Part shown: piece by piece, positions 9,046 through 19,977 of the stretch
How positions within the stretch are numbered: the first letter of the stretch is position 1
How the letters are laid out: each line of letters opens with the position of its first letter
Assembly (NCBI GenBank): GCA_002786025.1
Contig: NHNW01000018.1
Coordinates: 248,001 to 312,000, forward strand
Direction of reading: 5' to 3'
Source of the DNA: Zasmidium citrigriseum
Lineage: Eukaryota > Ascomycota > Dothideomycetes > Mycosphaerellales > Mycosphaerellaceae
DNA length: 64,000 nucleotides
The notes under the pieces: generated by a model
What the model was told of the DNA's origin: nothing
Databases searched by the model: none
Seen by the model: only the letters and a program-made list of their open reading frames with translations
Made by a program: the position numbers and the translations under genes

Positions 9046-10805
9046 ATGGTAACAGCCGTACCAAATGGGCTTCGGCATGAAGTTCGTCGTCCTCAAAATG
9101 GTACCATCACGCCCAACGGTGAAATGAACGCCAACGCCACCAAGAAGAAGAAGAAGCTCATCCTCAATGCATTCGTAGAGATGTGTAAGCCCTCTAATGC
9201 CCTTTTCAAAAACAATCCAGATCTCAACCTTCGCAGGCTCCGGCCACCAATCCCCCGGCCTCTGGCGGCACCCCTCCGACAAATCCCACGAATTCAACAC
9301 CCTATCCCACTGGACCTCCCTGGCCCAGCTCCTCGAACGCGGGCACTTCCAAGGCATGTTCATCGCCGACGTCCTCGGCGGCTACGACGTCTACGATGGA
9401 CCCAAGAACCTCGAGCCAGCCATTCGAAGTGGCGCTCAGTGGCCGGTGAATGAGCCTTTGAGCGTCGTGCCCGCTATGGCGGCTGTGACGAGGAGTTTGG
9501 GGTTTGGAGTTACGGTGACGACGAGTTACGAGCCGCCGTATCATCTTGCGAGACGGTTGAGTACGGTTGATCATTTGACTGGGGGACGGTGAGGCTCACG
9601 TCCTATCGTTCATTATTAAGGGGATTGGAACGCTGATCAGCGCAGAGTAGGCTGGAACGTCGTTACAGGCTACCTCGACTCCGCAGCCCGCAACCTCACC
9701 AATGGAGCGTCACAGCCTGACCACGATGAACGATACGCCATGGCAGAAGAGTACATGGACGTCGTGTACAAACTCTGGAATTCCTCGTGGCGAAGCGATG
9801 CCGTCAAGCTAGACCGCAAAACGGGCGTTTATACGGATCCTTCCCTAGTGAGAGAGATCAACCACAAAGGGAAGTACTATACCGTTCCAGGACCGCATTT
9901 CTGTCAGCCATCGTCGCAGCGCACGCCGGTCATCATGCAGGCGGGGACGTCGAAGGCGGGGAAGGAGTTTGCTGCGAGGCATGCAGAGGCGATTTTCGTC
10001 TCGCAGCATTCGCCGAATGCCGTTGCAAAGTCCGTCGCTGAGATCCGTTCCAAGGCGAAGGAACTTGGGAGAGAGCCTGATGATATCAAGGTCCTGGCCA
10101 AATTCTGCCCGGTGCTAGGCCGTACCCAGGAGGAGGCCGAAGCGAAGTACGATGATTACATCCAGTATGGCTCATATGAAGGTGCTTTGGCTCTGTTTGG
10201 CGGCTGGACGGGCGTTGATATGGCTCCGTATGGCGATGATGAGGAGCTGCGATATGTTGAGAGCAATGCCATTCGATCGTATATCGAGGGCTTGTTGCAG
10301 AGTGCCCAGTATGTGAGGGGTGGGAAGTGGACGAAGAAGACGCTGGCCGAGCATATCATGGTCGGTGGTTTGGGTGCTACCTGCGTGGGTACGCCGGCCA
10401 AGGTGGCAGATGAGATGGAGAGGTGGGTGCGAGAAGGCGGTGTTGATGGCTTCAACATTGTGAGTATGTCCCCATCTTTCGCGTTGGCAACGCTGATAAT
10501 CTCAGGCGTACGCTCTGATGCCGCAAACGTTCGAAGATGTCGTCGAGATGCTGGTACCAGAGCTGCAGAAGCGTGGTCTCTTCTGGGACGACTATGCTGT
10601 TCCTGGGGGCACTTACAGAGAGAATCTGTGTGAGCAGCCAGGCCAGAAGGAGCCTCTTGAGAGTCATCCTGCCGGCAAATTGATATGGCGGCCTGATGGA
10701 GCTTTGAATCAGAATAGTGTTGCAAATGGCCATGGTGCTGATGCAGAGCCAGCGCAGGGAGACGAAGATGGCATGCCAGCGTGGGTTTTGGATGGTTTGC
10801 GATAG
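9046..10805 (+). CDS. Flavin-dependent monooxygenase, luciferase-like fold (NtaA/SnaA/DszA-type)
   Basis: Predicted FMNH2-dependent oxygenase of the nitrilotriacetate/dibenzothiophene-sulfone monooxygenase family. Four exons: 9046-9184, 9237-9588, 9646-10459 and 10506-10805, giving 534 residues; all three introns are 46-57 bp with GT-AG ends and keep frame. Family motifs: GHQSPGLWRHP after junction 1, LERGHFQGMFIADVLGGYDVY, GRVGWNVVTGYLDSAARN across junction 2, PVIMQAGTSKAGKEFAARHAE, and GTPAKVADEMERWV. The length fits the fungal members. Needs a flavin reductase partner encoded elsewhere. The natural substrate cannot be read from the sequence; neighbours give no hint. Confidence 0.93.
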
Positions 10806-11201
10806 CATCCGGCAGAAGCGTGAAACAGACCGAGTAGCCAGAATAGATCTGCAGGACAGTGAAGCAGCTACTGTAGAGACATACTTCCAGATCATCCAAC
10901 CCGCAGTTGCAGTTCAGAGCCTCGAATGCTAGACGTTGGGGCCATGCTCGGATATGCTCGTTTTCTGGAGGACGAACCGAACAACGGTTGGCCGAATGCT
11001 GTGTCTAGCTGCAAAGAAGTCCAGCTCGGAGAGTTGATATTGAGTGAACCAGGTAGCCGTTCCCAAAAGTAGTCTCCCTTGCTGGCGCATCGGAACATTT
11101 GTGCACGGGACTCAACAACCTCGTCACATGCAAAAGCGTCTCAATCCAAGCGTCGATCAAGCCAGTTCTCGTGGTCCAAATGAATTCAACCACACAACTC
11201 T
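10806..11201. other. Convergent 3' flanks, no gene seen
   Basis: Lies between the monooxygenase stop and the stop of the minus-strand DUF3253 gene. Confidence 0.55.
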
Positions 11202-11513
11202 TCAGCCAGCAACCCTCCTTATTCTCACCGGCCCCCTAACATCTTCCAACGCAACATCACCCACGCATTCGCCCTTCTGCAGCACCTCGCACTCACCCTG
11301 CGCCCGCAGCTCCCACGCGAGTTGACGGATGGCGGGCATGGCCTGGCGCCATTCGTCGAAACCGAGATCTGACAGTTCGGCGGCGGTCAGCGCCCTTGCG
11401 ACCTCGGACGGGCAGAAGGTCTTGGGCGGTTGCCGTTTCTGCAAGAACTCCTCTAGGCGGTGTTTCAGGATGGGGTGGGACTCGGGGGATGGGTCTGATG
11501 ATGATGAAGACAT
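11202..11513 (-). CDS. DUF3253 family protein
   Basis: 103 residues, one exon, on the minus strand. After a Ser-rich start, the sequence KTFCPSEVARAL, then W-RQAMPAIRQLAWELRAQG and EVLQKGE, and the closing RGPVRIR match the DUF3253 pattern known mainly from bacteria (winged-helix-like, about 85-100 residues). Function is unknown. A bacterial origin followed by transfer is possible but its codon use does not stand out here. Next gene upstream is divergent, 1 kb away. Confidence 0.85.
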   Translation of the reverse strand: MSSSSSDPSPESHPILKHRLEEFLQKRQPPKTFCPSEVARALTAAELSDLGFDEWRQAMPAIRQLAWELRAQGECEVLQKGECVGDVALEDVRGPVRIRRVAG

Positions 11514-12529
11514 GGTAGCAGCGAGGTGATAGGATCGAGAAAGATGTTGTTGTTTGGAGAGACTTCTTGATTTGTATCTCCGTTGCTGTGAAAGTTTGTT
11601 GGCTTCTGTTCTGAGTCAACGCAGACTTGTTCGAAGGTTCGGCGTTCTGATGTGACACTTGCGTGGGTGGAGATTTGGTGCCGACGGTGGCAGCTGCAAC
11701 GTCTGGTTTCATCATCGAAAGGGGTTTGGCGTGCTGGAGATGAAACGGCGAGCTGAGCGTCCAACGGCGCGACATCGAACAGCTGCAGCTCTGCGCTTGG
11801 CCGAGCATGGGTGCTGCCAGTCTGGCCGTCGACAGCCGCCGGATTTAGCTGTTGCTGCTGGCAAATCTTCGTTGGTTGTGATCGAAGTCTTTTCTTCGTC
11901 ACAAGGCTGTCTGATACAAGACCATCTTCTTCAGATCGTTAATACATTTTTGCGTTTTGGTCGCCTGAGTCGTAGGGCAGAAGAAGACTGATGACCGTTG
12001 ACGCTTATTAGCAACTCGGTTCTGGCCGCGCGCGCCCCGCCATCTTTCACACACGAGAGGTGCTATTAATAGCGCAAACCCTACCGTATCCTCCCCATCT
12101 CTGCTGGGTTGGGTTTGGTAGAGCAGCTGGGTGTGCAGACCCTCCACCACAGACCAGCGGCCAGAGCGTGGCGGCTGCCGGCAGCGACAATCTCATCCAT
12201 TAACGTTCCCTATACTCGTCCGCTCGACTCCCGGTCCTCGTCTGACAGCTTGCTTGACTGCGTGCTGCGTGCGTGCGTTGCTGCCGGCGTCCTGACTCTG
12301 CAGCGCAGTGTTGTCGTTCTTGGTAATCGCATTGCGGCGTCCTGGAGATCATTTGCTGGCGGATCGGTTCATTTCAGCTGGCCTGGACTAGCGACTCCCC
12401 CAGGAGCGCAATACTGGCACACGAACACCGTTAATAATACAGCCCGCTGCGCCGTGGGGCAGGAAAAGTGGGCGTGAAGAGAAGAAGCCGCAGCACACGA
12501 CCACCAGCAGTCACGGCCGCCAGCGAGGC
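11514..12529. other. 1-kb divergent promoter region
   Basis: Between the DUF3253 gene (minus) and the SH3 gene (plus). No coding feature supported; probably long 5' UTRs and promoters of both. Confidence 0.5.
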
Positions 12530-13804
12530 ATGGCAGCAGTCATGGCGGCACCCTCAACCAACACCACCACAACAACATCCTCATCCTCGACTGCGAACAC
12601 GGCTCCTCCATCTTTCTCACTGTCACCAGACACCGACGAGCCCTACGACCACGCATCCGATTCGCAACGATCCCAACCGCGCGAGCGCATACCCTCATAC
12701 GCCGAAAGCAGAATGTCGTCTTACTCGAAGCGAACATCCCGATCTCGACCACACTCGAATACATTCCCGCCATACCAATCCAGCTTGTCGTATGCGCTTG
12801 TCCGAGATTTCGCATATCCCACCTTCCATCCAATGCACTTCGGCGGACCACCGGAAGATCCTTCAGGCGCAAGCACGCCCGGCTCAGAATGGAATGCGGG
12901 TAGGAGAGCATCAGACTCAGCAGAAGGCAGTGCCACAGCAGGTCGAGGAACATTAAGCGCAGGCCCTTGGAGAGGTGATGGACCGTTATACAGTGATCCA
13001 GAGCAGGAAATGGAGCCTTTGCCAAGCACGAGTTTCGGAAGTGGAATGGATGAATGGGGCCAGGATGAGACATCGTTCCGGAAAAGCAAGCATCGCAAGA
13101 GCAGGTCCTTTGCCGATATCCCCAACTATGAGCGAGGACGAAGGCGGGAGAGCGGATACCGCATGAGCAGAGACTCTGAGCCCTCGGCAGGCTCTCAGAA
13201 TTACGATCCGGCTGGTCGAGATGCGCTCCGGCAGAGTCGGGGATTCGTCGAGAACGGAGAAGCCAGGAGAGACTCGCATTTTGCATCGACGCTGCCGAAT
13301 CGGAGCTTCCACACCTCGCAGACAATCGATCCTGACAGTGACCTGCCCCTTGACGCAGAACCATCCAACCATTCGCCGCAGAGGGAAAGCCTCGGTCCCG
13401 AAGACGAGGAGCTTTTCGCTGGACCTTCGCTGGCGCTGTACAGTTTTGAGCCAGAGAACGACAATGAGCTGAGGCTCACAGAAGGCCAAACGATCCTTGT
13501 AGCATACCGGCATGGCCAGGGGTGGCTGGTGGCCGAGAATCCCCAGACCGGAGAGCAGGGCTTGGTCCCGGAGCAGTATGTGCGCTTACTGCGCGACATC
13601 GAAGGCTGGGACGAGGAAAGGGGCGGGTTCATTGACGACGAGGACGAGCTCGAGGCCGACGTGAAGGACTTCGAGGCGACGGGCCGCGTGAGCCAGCCGC
13701 GCACAGAGGCGGTGCGAACCAAGTTGGAGGAGAAGCGGATCGTTCCCGAGAGGGACGACCTAGATTATGATGCTGAGATGAGGAGGCTGGGCCTGGCCGA
13801 TTGA
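12530..13804 (+). CDS. NBP2: SH3-domain protein, Nbp2/Skb5-like
   Basis: 424 residues, one exon. Residues 1-285 are disordered and Ser/Arg-rich with several RxxS-type phosphosites. A single SH3 domain lies at about 298-352 (ALYSFEPENDNELRLTEG, GWLVAEN, GLVPEQYV), the arrangement of yeast Nbp2 and fission-yeast Skb5. Those adaptors bring PP2C phosphatases and PAK kinases to stress MAPK pathways; that role is transferred by family only. The C-terminal 70 residues are acidic and end DYDAEMRRLGLAD. The protein is longer than yeast Nbp2 (236 residues), all in the N-terminal extension. Confidence 0.85.
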   Translation: MAAVMAAPSTNTTTTTSSSSTANTAPPSFSLSPDTDEPYDHASDSQRSQPRERIPSYAESRMSSYSKRTSRSRPHSNTFPPYQSSLSYALVRDFAYPTFHPMHFGGPPEDPSGASTPGSEWNAGRRASDSAEGSATAGRGTLSAGPWRGDGPLYSDPEQEMEPLPSTSFGSGMDEWGQDETSFRKSKHRKSRSFADIPNYERGRRRESGYRMSRDSEPSAGSQNYDPAGRDALRQSRGFVENGEARRDSHFASTLPNRSFHTSQTIDPDSDLPLDAEPSNHSPQRESLGPEDEELFAGPSLALYSFEPENDNELRLTEGQTILVAYRHGQGWLVAENPQTGEQGLVPEQYVRLLRDIEGWDEERGGFIDDEDELEADVKDFEATGRVSQPRTEAVRTKLEEKRIVPERDDLDYDAEMRRLGLAD

Positions 13805-14325
13805 ACGTAGCCGGGGATTTATACCTAGGCGATACCTATGAGAAGTTATTCCTGATGACCAGAACCGAGCGCCCCTGGGCAGAGCGGGTCGGCGCTGCCT
13901 GTGTCTGAGACAAGGCTTCTTCCCCTGATTCAGGTATGTTGACGACCGTCTCTTCGATACGACTCCTCGAACGTCGCTGCTTCCGCTAGTTCGATAGCAT
14001 ACTCGACCGCTGACGCTTGTGCATGAAGATAACGCTGTCATTGCCCTGGATCTTCATTAGTCGCCACCCATTGCTGCAGTGAGGGCTCACTTACCTCCCT
14101 GGTGCATGTCTTGAATGAAGTCCCGTTTGGGGATCAAGTGGTGGTTTGTGTGTGGTTGTCGAGTTTTGAGGTGCAGCAGTTCAAGAAAAGAGCGCGGCGA
14201 ACAAGAAGCCTCGAGCTTTGTTGTCGCGCTCGCGCTGATGTTGCAGCAGCAAGAGGCGAGATGAGAGAAAGGGCTCCCTAGCTCTTGTGGAGGACTCGAT
14301 CAAGGTCAAGCGGTACTCGGTATCC
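13805..14325. other. Convergent 3' flanks, no gene seen
   Basis: Lies between the SH3 gene and the minus-strand gene ending at 14326. Confidence 0.5.
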
Positions 14326-14810
14326 TCACGGTGGCGCTCCAGTCTGCAACATAATCAGCCTCGATGTCCAGAAAGCTCCCAATAGAATCAGGTACTCACC
14401 ACCGCCTGCCCTGCCACCATGGCCCGCACCCTCCCCTCCACCGCAAGAATCCCCCACACAATAAAGGCATTAAGCTGGTACTGATAATTCGGATGCATGT
14501 TCACCACCGCCTGCGCAAAATCACCCAAGTCCCCCGGATGCCGGACGGCGTACATGCGCAGCAGACGAAGCACACGAACGACGAAGGGGTTGCGGATCGT
14601 GCGAGCGAGGTCTTCGGCGCGGGTCCAGATTGCTGCCAGGCGGGTGATTTCGTTTGGGCTGTTGTTGCTTGCGACGATGGCGGTGCGGGCGGCGTGGAGG
14701 AGGAGTTTGATGAGGACCAAGAGGGGGTAGTGTTCGATCAGGAGGGCGCGGTGGGGGGACCAGAGGGGGTGGAGAATGCGGAAGGGTGGGTTGTCGAGGG
14801 GAAAGGACAT
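14326..14810 (-). CDS. Small hydrophobic-helix protein of unknown function
   Basis: Two exons on the minus strand: 14400-14810 and 14326-14343, joined across a 56-bp GTGAGT...TTGCAG intron, giving 142 residues and ending QAVTGAPP. I do not recognise the family. The protein is helical with two hydrophobic stretches (LLIEHYPLLVLIKLLLHAA and NAFIVWGILAVEG). The frame stays open upstream to about 15101, so an N-terminal extension is possible, but that part is low-complexity and reads like 5' UTR. Confidence 0.6.
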
Positions 14811-15611
14811 TGTGCTGTCGTCGTCGTCGATGTGTATGGTCGAGGGCGGTGTTGAGGTTGTTGGGGCTGGCTCGAGGAGGAGCAGGAGGAGGGAAGCACG
14901 GAGGTGGATTGATCTTTTGGCAAGCCAATGCCGGAGACTCTTGCTTGAGGCTGAGTGGGAGGACTGTTTCGAGTGAGGACGTCGGCAGTGGAAGCGATTG
15001 GAAGGGTCATAGCTTTGGCTTGTGCACAAAAGCTCGTTCTTGTTTTGGCTTCCTTCCTTTCTCTTTCTGCAACCACACGCTCGAAAAGCATCAAAGCGCA
15101 ACCGACCGCATCACCACCACTACCTCCTCCTCCTCCTCCTCCTCCTACAACCACGGCTGTGGCTGCTACCACTATGCCATGCGCCGTCTGCCCTTCAACA
15201 GAAAAATCACCAGCAGCGCCCTCAAGCTGCGGGTGCTTGGCCAAGCGCTCGATCAAATGGGAGCTTCGTCATTCTTGCAATGCCATCAACTCCACATGAA
15301 GGTATGTGGCTGCGACTTGCTTCAGAAAAGACGGACACTGACTTTGGTCACAGACATCGGCATCCACCAGGTGCTCGACGGCACACTTCAGAGTCAAGTG
15401 CACTTCGCGTCTCGCAGGTCTCGACGAACAACGACGCAGGTCTTTCGTCAAGACTCTCACCAGCAAACGACATGCGTCCACTTCGTAAGATCACATCACC
15501 GACCGCCCTCACCCTTCGATACCGCCGGCCAAGGCCTGATAACTCCAAGGCCGGCCAGTAACAACATCAACTGCTTGACGCGGCGACTGCAATACGAACA
15601 CATCCGAGTCC
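14811..15611. other. No firm gene; one good plus-strand intron signature
   Basis: Open frames on both strands are low-complexity. 15302-15353 is a textbook intron on the plus strand (GTATGT, ACTGAC, CACAG), so a plus-strand transcript may cross here, but I could not build a convincing coding chain from its flanks. Confidence 0.35.
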
Positions 15612-16072
15612 ATGTGCCGGACAACATCCATCAAAAGCTGGCAGTCTATTGTCATTGGCCTCGGAGGCGGAAGCTTCATCAAGACGTTGGAGAGCGATCG
15701 AAGCATGGGCGCGTGGGAGTGGCTTGAGCCAGAACAGAGGGTGACGGGCAAAAAGGTAAGACTTCGGTCCAGCACCCGATGAAAATCTTCACTAACATAT
15801 TCCAGGACTTTCGATGTCAGACGAATGTTGACTACCGCGTGAGAGGGTCTGAAAGGGCCGTTGGGGGAGAGGACTTGGAAGGGTCGGTGCTCAACGATGC
15901 CGCCGACGACAGTTGGGAGAAGGATCTGATCGACGGGACGGCAGCAGCGACGGAGGCCCACGCGGGGCTGAGACTCGCCGTTGGCAGTTCAGTCATTCGC
16001 AAGTGGTCTCTGCTGCTGCTGCCGTCCCGTCGATCGAGTCCTTTTTCCACCTGTCGTCGACGGCATCGTTGA
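15612..16072 (+). CDS. Candidate small spliced gene (uncertain)
   Basis: An ATG at 15612 opens 48 codons containing SIVIGLGGGSFIKTLESDRS, then a clean intron 15756-15805 (GTAAGA, CACTAACA, CCAG), then 89 codons to a stop at 16072; total 136 residues. Support is the intron and the protein-like first exon. Against it, the second exon spans an inverted repeat and ends in low-complexity Arg/Ser. No family recognised. Confidence 0.3.
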
Positions 16073-16075
16073 GTT
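15888..16075. repeat. Imperfect inverted repeat, about 63-bp arms
   Basis: Arm 15888-15950 is the reverse complement of 16012-16075 at roughly 80-85% identity, around a loop of about 60 bases. The shared core is GCTGCTGCCGTCCCGTCGAT. Looks like a local inverted duplication. Confidence 0.7.
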
Positions 16076-16746
16076 CTGGCGCCTTTATGTGGATACCTTA
16101 GAGACGAGATGGCAGGCTTTGTTGGAACTTGCATATCGTGCGATGGGAACAGATGTCGAGCACATACACCTATGTGGCTTTACATGAAGCCGTAGTGCCA
16201 GAGAGGAAATGAACAAACAATCACTATGAACGCCGTCAATGAACTCCTGGCTTGATATCTTTCCGCCACTGTACTTGTCTCCTCATCTACTTCTCAACGA
16301 GCTCCCCTGCTCCAAACAGTAAATCCTTTGAGGCCCTTGAGAAAACGGTGTCGCTCCTTCCACCCTTCCGCTGACATTCACTCAGGCTTTGACGCTAGCG
16401 GCTTGGCAGGCCTGGGTTGCAGAAAGACCTGTCAGACTTTCGAATCGTTGCTACCACCTATGTCTGCCTGCAGAGCAGTTCAATTCATGTATGTATGTAT
16501 GGTGATGCTCAGGATGTCTTGCTGAACACTGCAAGCGTTGAATTCTCGATTCGTGGTCCCGTACATCTGTCGGACTACGCTCCACGCCAAACGAGGCGGT
16601 AATCTATGACCGGTAGAAAGACTTTGCTGAACGGCTGCGATCCGCATTCTGATGATCCAAAAAACTGTTTTTGGCGTCTTGTTCTAGCCGTGATGGAAGA
16701 CTGAATCAGCAAAAGGCCACGGAGTATGATGCAGTCGAGTGATGCC
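16076..16746. other. Lower-GC intergenic stretch, no gene seen
   Basis: Downstream flank of the minus-strand Fungal_N/ankyrin-type gene. Short frames only. Confidence 0.5.
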
Positions 16747-19237
16747 TCATGCATCGATTTCCATCAAAGCTTGCTCTGCTCGCAGGCGGCTCTCGTAGTG
16801 CCTCCGATGCCGGCTCACCATATTCTTTGCATCATTCTGAAGTATACGTACAACGTCCTGCTCATTCTCCAAGCATGCTCGATGATCAAAATCCCCCGAG
16901 CGATCAGGTCTTCCGACAACGAGACGAGTTCCGAGACCCAGGTTGCAGATATGTAAGTCCCGCTCTTCAGGCAGCCAGCAATGCAATGGAACGTCTGTGG
17001 AGTCAAGGGGACTATACGCTTCTTTGAGATAGACGTTTCTACCAGCGTCGAAGACAAACCATGAGTCTGCTGCCAGTTGGTCATGCTCCCTGATCAGATC
17101 CATTGCTGGCTGACTGTTGCTTCTACGTCGCGAGACGTTGAGCCTCGACTTCCTCCCCATCAGGAGTGCAAATTTCCCGGAGTCATCTTGCGAGCGGACG
17201 TAGCATCCAATCCTTGTGTCGGGTGCGTGGGGAACGGGAAGCACTCTACTCGGCATGGGTAGTTCTCGAAGCAAGTCCCAACCCCCTTCGAGGAGCTCAA
17301 CTTCTCTCGGCCGCCAACAGATGGTCAGGGGAAGAGATGACAAGGAAGGCCAGGCACCAGGAGCGGCATGTCTTCGGTATACGGGAATACTTTGTTTTCG
17401 CCTGATGAGGACTTTCCAGTCGACGGCCTCGGGGCCAGTGATTAGATCCGTCACGCTTATTCGGTCAAGATCGAAATAGTTCCAACGGTCAGATTGCCAT
17501 ACAGCCCTTTCCTTTGCGGCATATGCCGAAAGATCCACTCCTGCATCGCGGAGAAGAGATGCCCAGGCGGTGAGGTTGATGCTCGACTGGGGACGATCAA
17601 ATCGGGCCAGAGTCTCTAGCCAAACCGCGATATAACCTCCCAGGGGGGTGAGGCCGCTCAATTCGATTAGATGCAAGTGCGCTCCCGCGAACAGCAAAGC
17701 CCGTACGAGTTCCACAAGCAGCGGCTCATTCTCGTAAATAGCTCCACGAAACAACTGACATCCTAGCAAGTGGAGAGCTATGAAGTGAAATATTCCCATT
17801 TCTTCAAATGTTGTGGCCACGGCCACGTGGCGGTCTACAGAGACAACGCCAAGAGCTTCCAAAAATGCGGAGGGAAATTTACTGGTCGCAAGACAAGTCG
17901 ACGCCCAAACCGCCTCGAGCTTGACATCCATAGGCAGACTTGAGGACGGATCAAGCTCCAGCAAGGCGTACTCCACGGCTTGTAGACACGAAGGTCCTCC
18001 TCTGTGAATCCAAGAAAAAGAATCGGGAGTGGAAAGATCTTCGAAATCGAGCTCGGCACGTTTGAGGAACACGGAGTGCATTTTCTTCGCTGTGTTGCCA
18101 TGGGCATCTTCAACTTTAGTGTGCCACAGCCAAAGGCCTAGTGTATCATAGTCCGCATCGGCAGCAGGTGTTTGGTCGAGTAAGTAATCACACAGAAGAT
18201 CGTTTCCCGAAAGGATCGCAAGCTGCTGGGTCAGCTTCTAGCAGCCTTCATCACCCAAGCACTCTTACCTGACGAATGCTCTGACCGGTCCTAAGACAGC
18301 AGTCTGGGGCGGCTCTCCCGCTCTCGATGAGTTTCCGGACACCCTGTAAGTTCCCCATTCTTGCAAAGTACATGATTGGAGCGTCATCTGGCACCAAGTA
18401 GCAGGTTGTCAAGTGGATCGTCCATCCAGACCATATCTGCCACACTGAGACTTCCCATACCCACGAGGCAAGCCAAGGTCTCCATACCAATGTGAGAACC
18501 CTGCGGCGGAGTTGAGTTCTCATTGGGGAGTATACTTGTACAGATTTCTCGTGCGAGTGCGATGTCTTCTCCGAGTCTTCATCGTTGAGGGCAATGAGCC
18601 CGTTGCCGGTCCAAGGCTCCGAATGGCTAGAGCCGGGCATCGTCGAAGGCGCTTCAGCGGCATGCCTATCCACTGCAGGAGAGAGGCGATCGACAGAACT
18701 GACAAGTGTCAATTGTTGCAGAAGCTCTGAGTGATACTCTGCAGCCTGTCTCCGGCGTCTTGATCTACGTCTCACGTCAGTACGGGACAACATCCACTCC
18801 AGCGAATTACAGTACTCGGCATAGAGTTGATAAGCATGGAACAAATTGCCACTTGACATTTGCAGTTCCAGGCTCAATCGATGAATCTCGTCCTTCTCCA
18901 GCGCAGTTCGAAAACTTCCTCGGCGCCTTGACCTGGCCATGACCGTGTCCAGTCTCTCAACAACGGACCGAATTCTTGCAATGCGCTTCTCGCAGATACG
19001 TTTGCACTGGTCCAGCACTCGTAGATCCATACCGTCGAAATCTTCTCGCCCGTCATCTAGCAGCTTCAGAAGCTCAATGAACGTATCAATCTCTTCAGCG
19101 GTGTCTTCCAGCGTTTCGGCGGCATGTTTGTAGCTGTAGTGGAATCGCTTGAGGCTGGCAGCGCTTTCGGTGAGCTGAATTGCCAGAGAAGCCAGCCCAG
19201 CACCACCGGCGATTACACCAAGGAGCTCGGCCATCAT
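16747..19237 (-). CDS. Fungal_N-type protein with one ankyrin-like unit
   Basis: Two exons on the minus strand, 18269-19237 and 16747-18225, joined in phase 0 over a short 43-bp intron (GTAAGA, GCTGAC, CCAG); 815 residues. The N terminus (MAELLGVIAGGAGLASLAIQ, then a long helical segment to about residue 170) matches the Fungal_N (azaphilone-cluster L-like) N-terminal domain found on NACHT/ankyrin/STAND-type proteins. One ankyrin-like unit (MYFARMGNLQGVRKLIESG) follows just before the junction. The last 490 residues are a helical region I cannot place; no NB-ARC/NACHT P-loop is visible. Possible non-self-recognition type receptor (inference). An ATG three bases downstream (19234) is equally likely as start. 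Confidence 0.75.
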
Positions 19238-19977
19238 CCAGTAGATCAAGCGACGACGCTGAAAAGCAACGAGGGATTTGTACGAGGATCACACCAGAAG
19301 TTCGAGATGAGGGGAGAGAACTGATGTCTTCCGGAAAGTGCACTGCCTCATCGTTCAGGCTGCTGGAAAGGTGGCTCATCGAGCTCCAGTCGCGGCACCC
19401 GCGCATTCTGAGGCCGCACGGCGATCGTGGCCAATAGCGAAGCTTCGACAGCCAAGGTGGCTGCGACGATGCAGCCTTCCTGCCGTGAACATGAACAGGA
19501 CCGATTGTAGGGTCGAGGATCCGGAGTAAAGTCTTTCACTTTGATGTAATTCGTCCAGGACGGCTTTGAGCGATGGGTAACCTGCATGTGGACGGATGGT
19601 GAGGTCGGAAGCAAGACCTCGAGACTACGGTCGCCTAGAAGGACTTCGGGAGTCGAGTCCAAGTGCTCAGTGTAGTACGCCGTAGATCTCACATCTCTGC
19701 ATCCGGGATCTGCAGAGGCCACGACACAACCAGTTCCCAACAATGTGCACCCTGGCTAAAACATACACTGTTCACCCAATGCGAGCAAGCGGAAATGCTG
19801 TCGTGAACATGGCGCTCTGATGCATGCATCGTTCAATTATGGACCGCCGCAACCATTTGAGGGCCGGCGGCGCTCTCCCAGGAGCAGCTCCGCAAAGATC
19901 AAAGTCATCAACTTCTTGAAGCACTTACTGACCAAGCGCCCAGCCTCTCTGAAGTCAGTCATATTCATTCCGCCAAC
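19238..19977. other. Divergent promoter region, no gene seen
   Basis: Between the Fungal_N gene (minus) and the E2 gene (plus). Short frames without family features. Confidence 0.5.

Noticed and set aside
14786..15727. A 313-codon open frame on the plus strand
   Set aside because: It overlaps the minus-strand gene, is low-complexity (Ser/Arg/Gly runs), and two clean intron signatures fall inside it, so it is unlikely to be translated as one piece.
15640..15750. Resemblance of GLGGGSFIKTLE to a cyanobacterial NdhN-like segment
   Set aside because: Only a dozen residues, from memory, and no such complex exists in fungi. Treated as chance.
16726..19437. Numerous plus-strand ORFs across the Fungal_N/ankyrin-type gene
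   Set aside because: The minus-strand model has recognisable domains and a frame-keeping intron; the plus frames do not.
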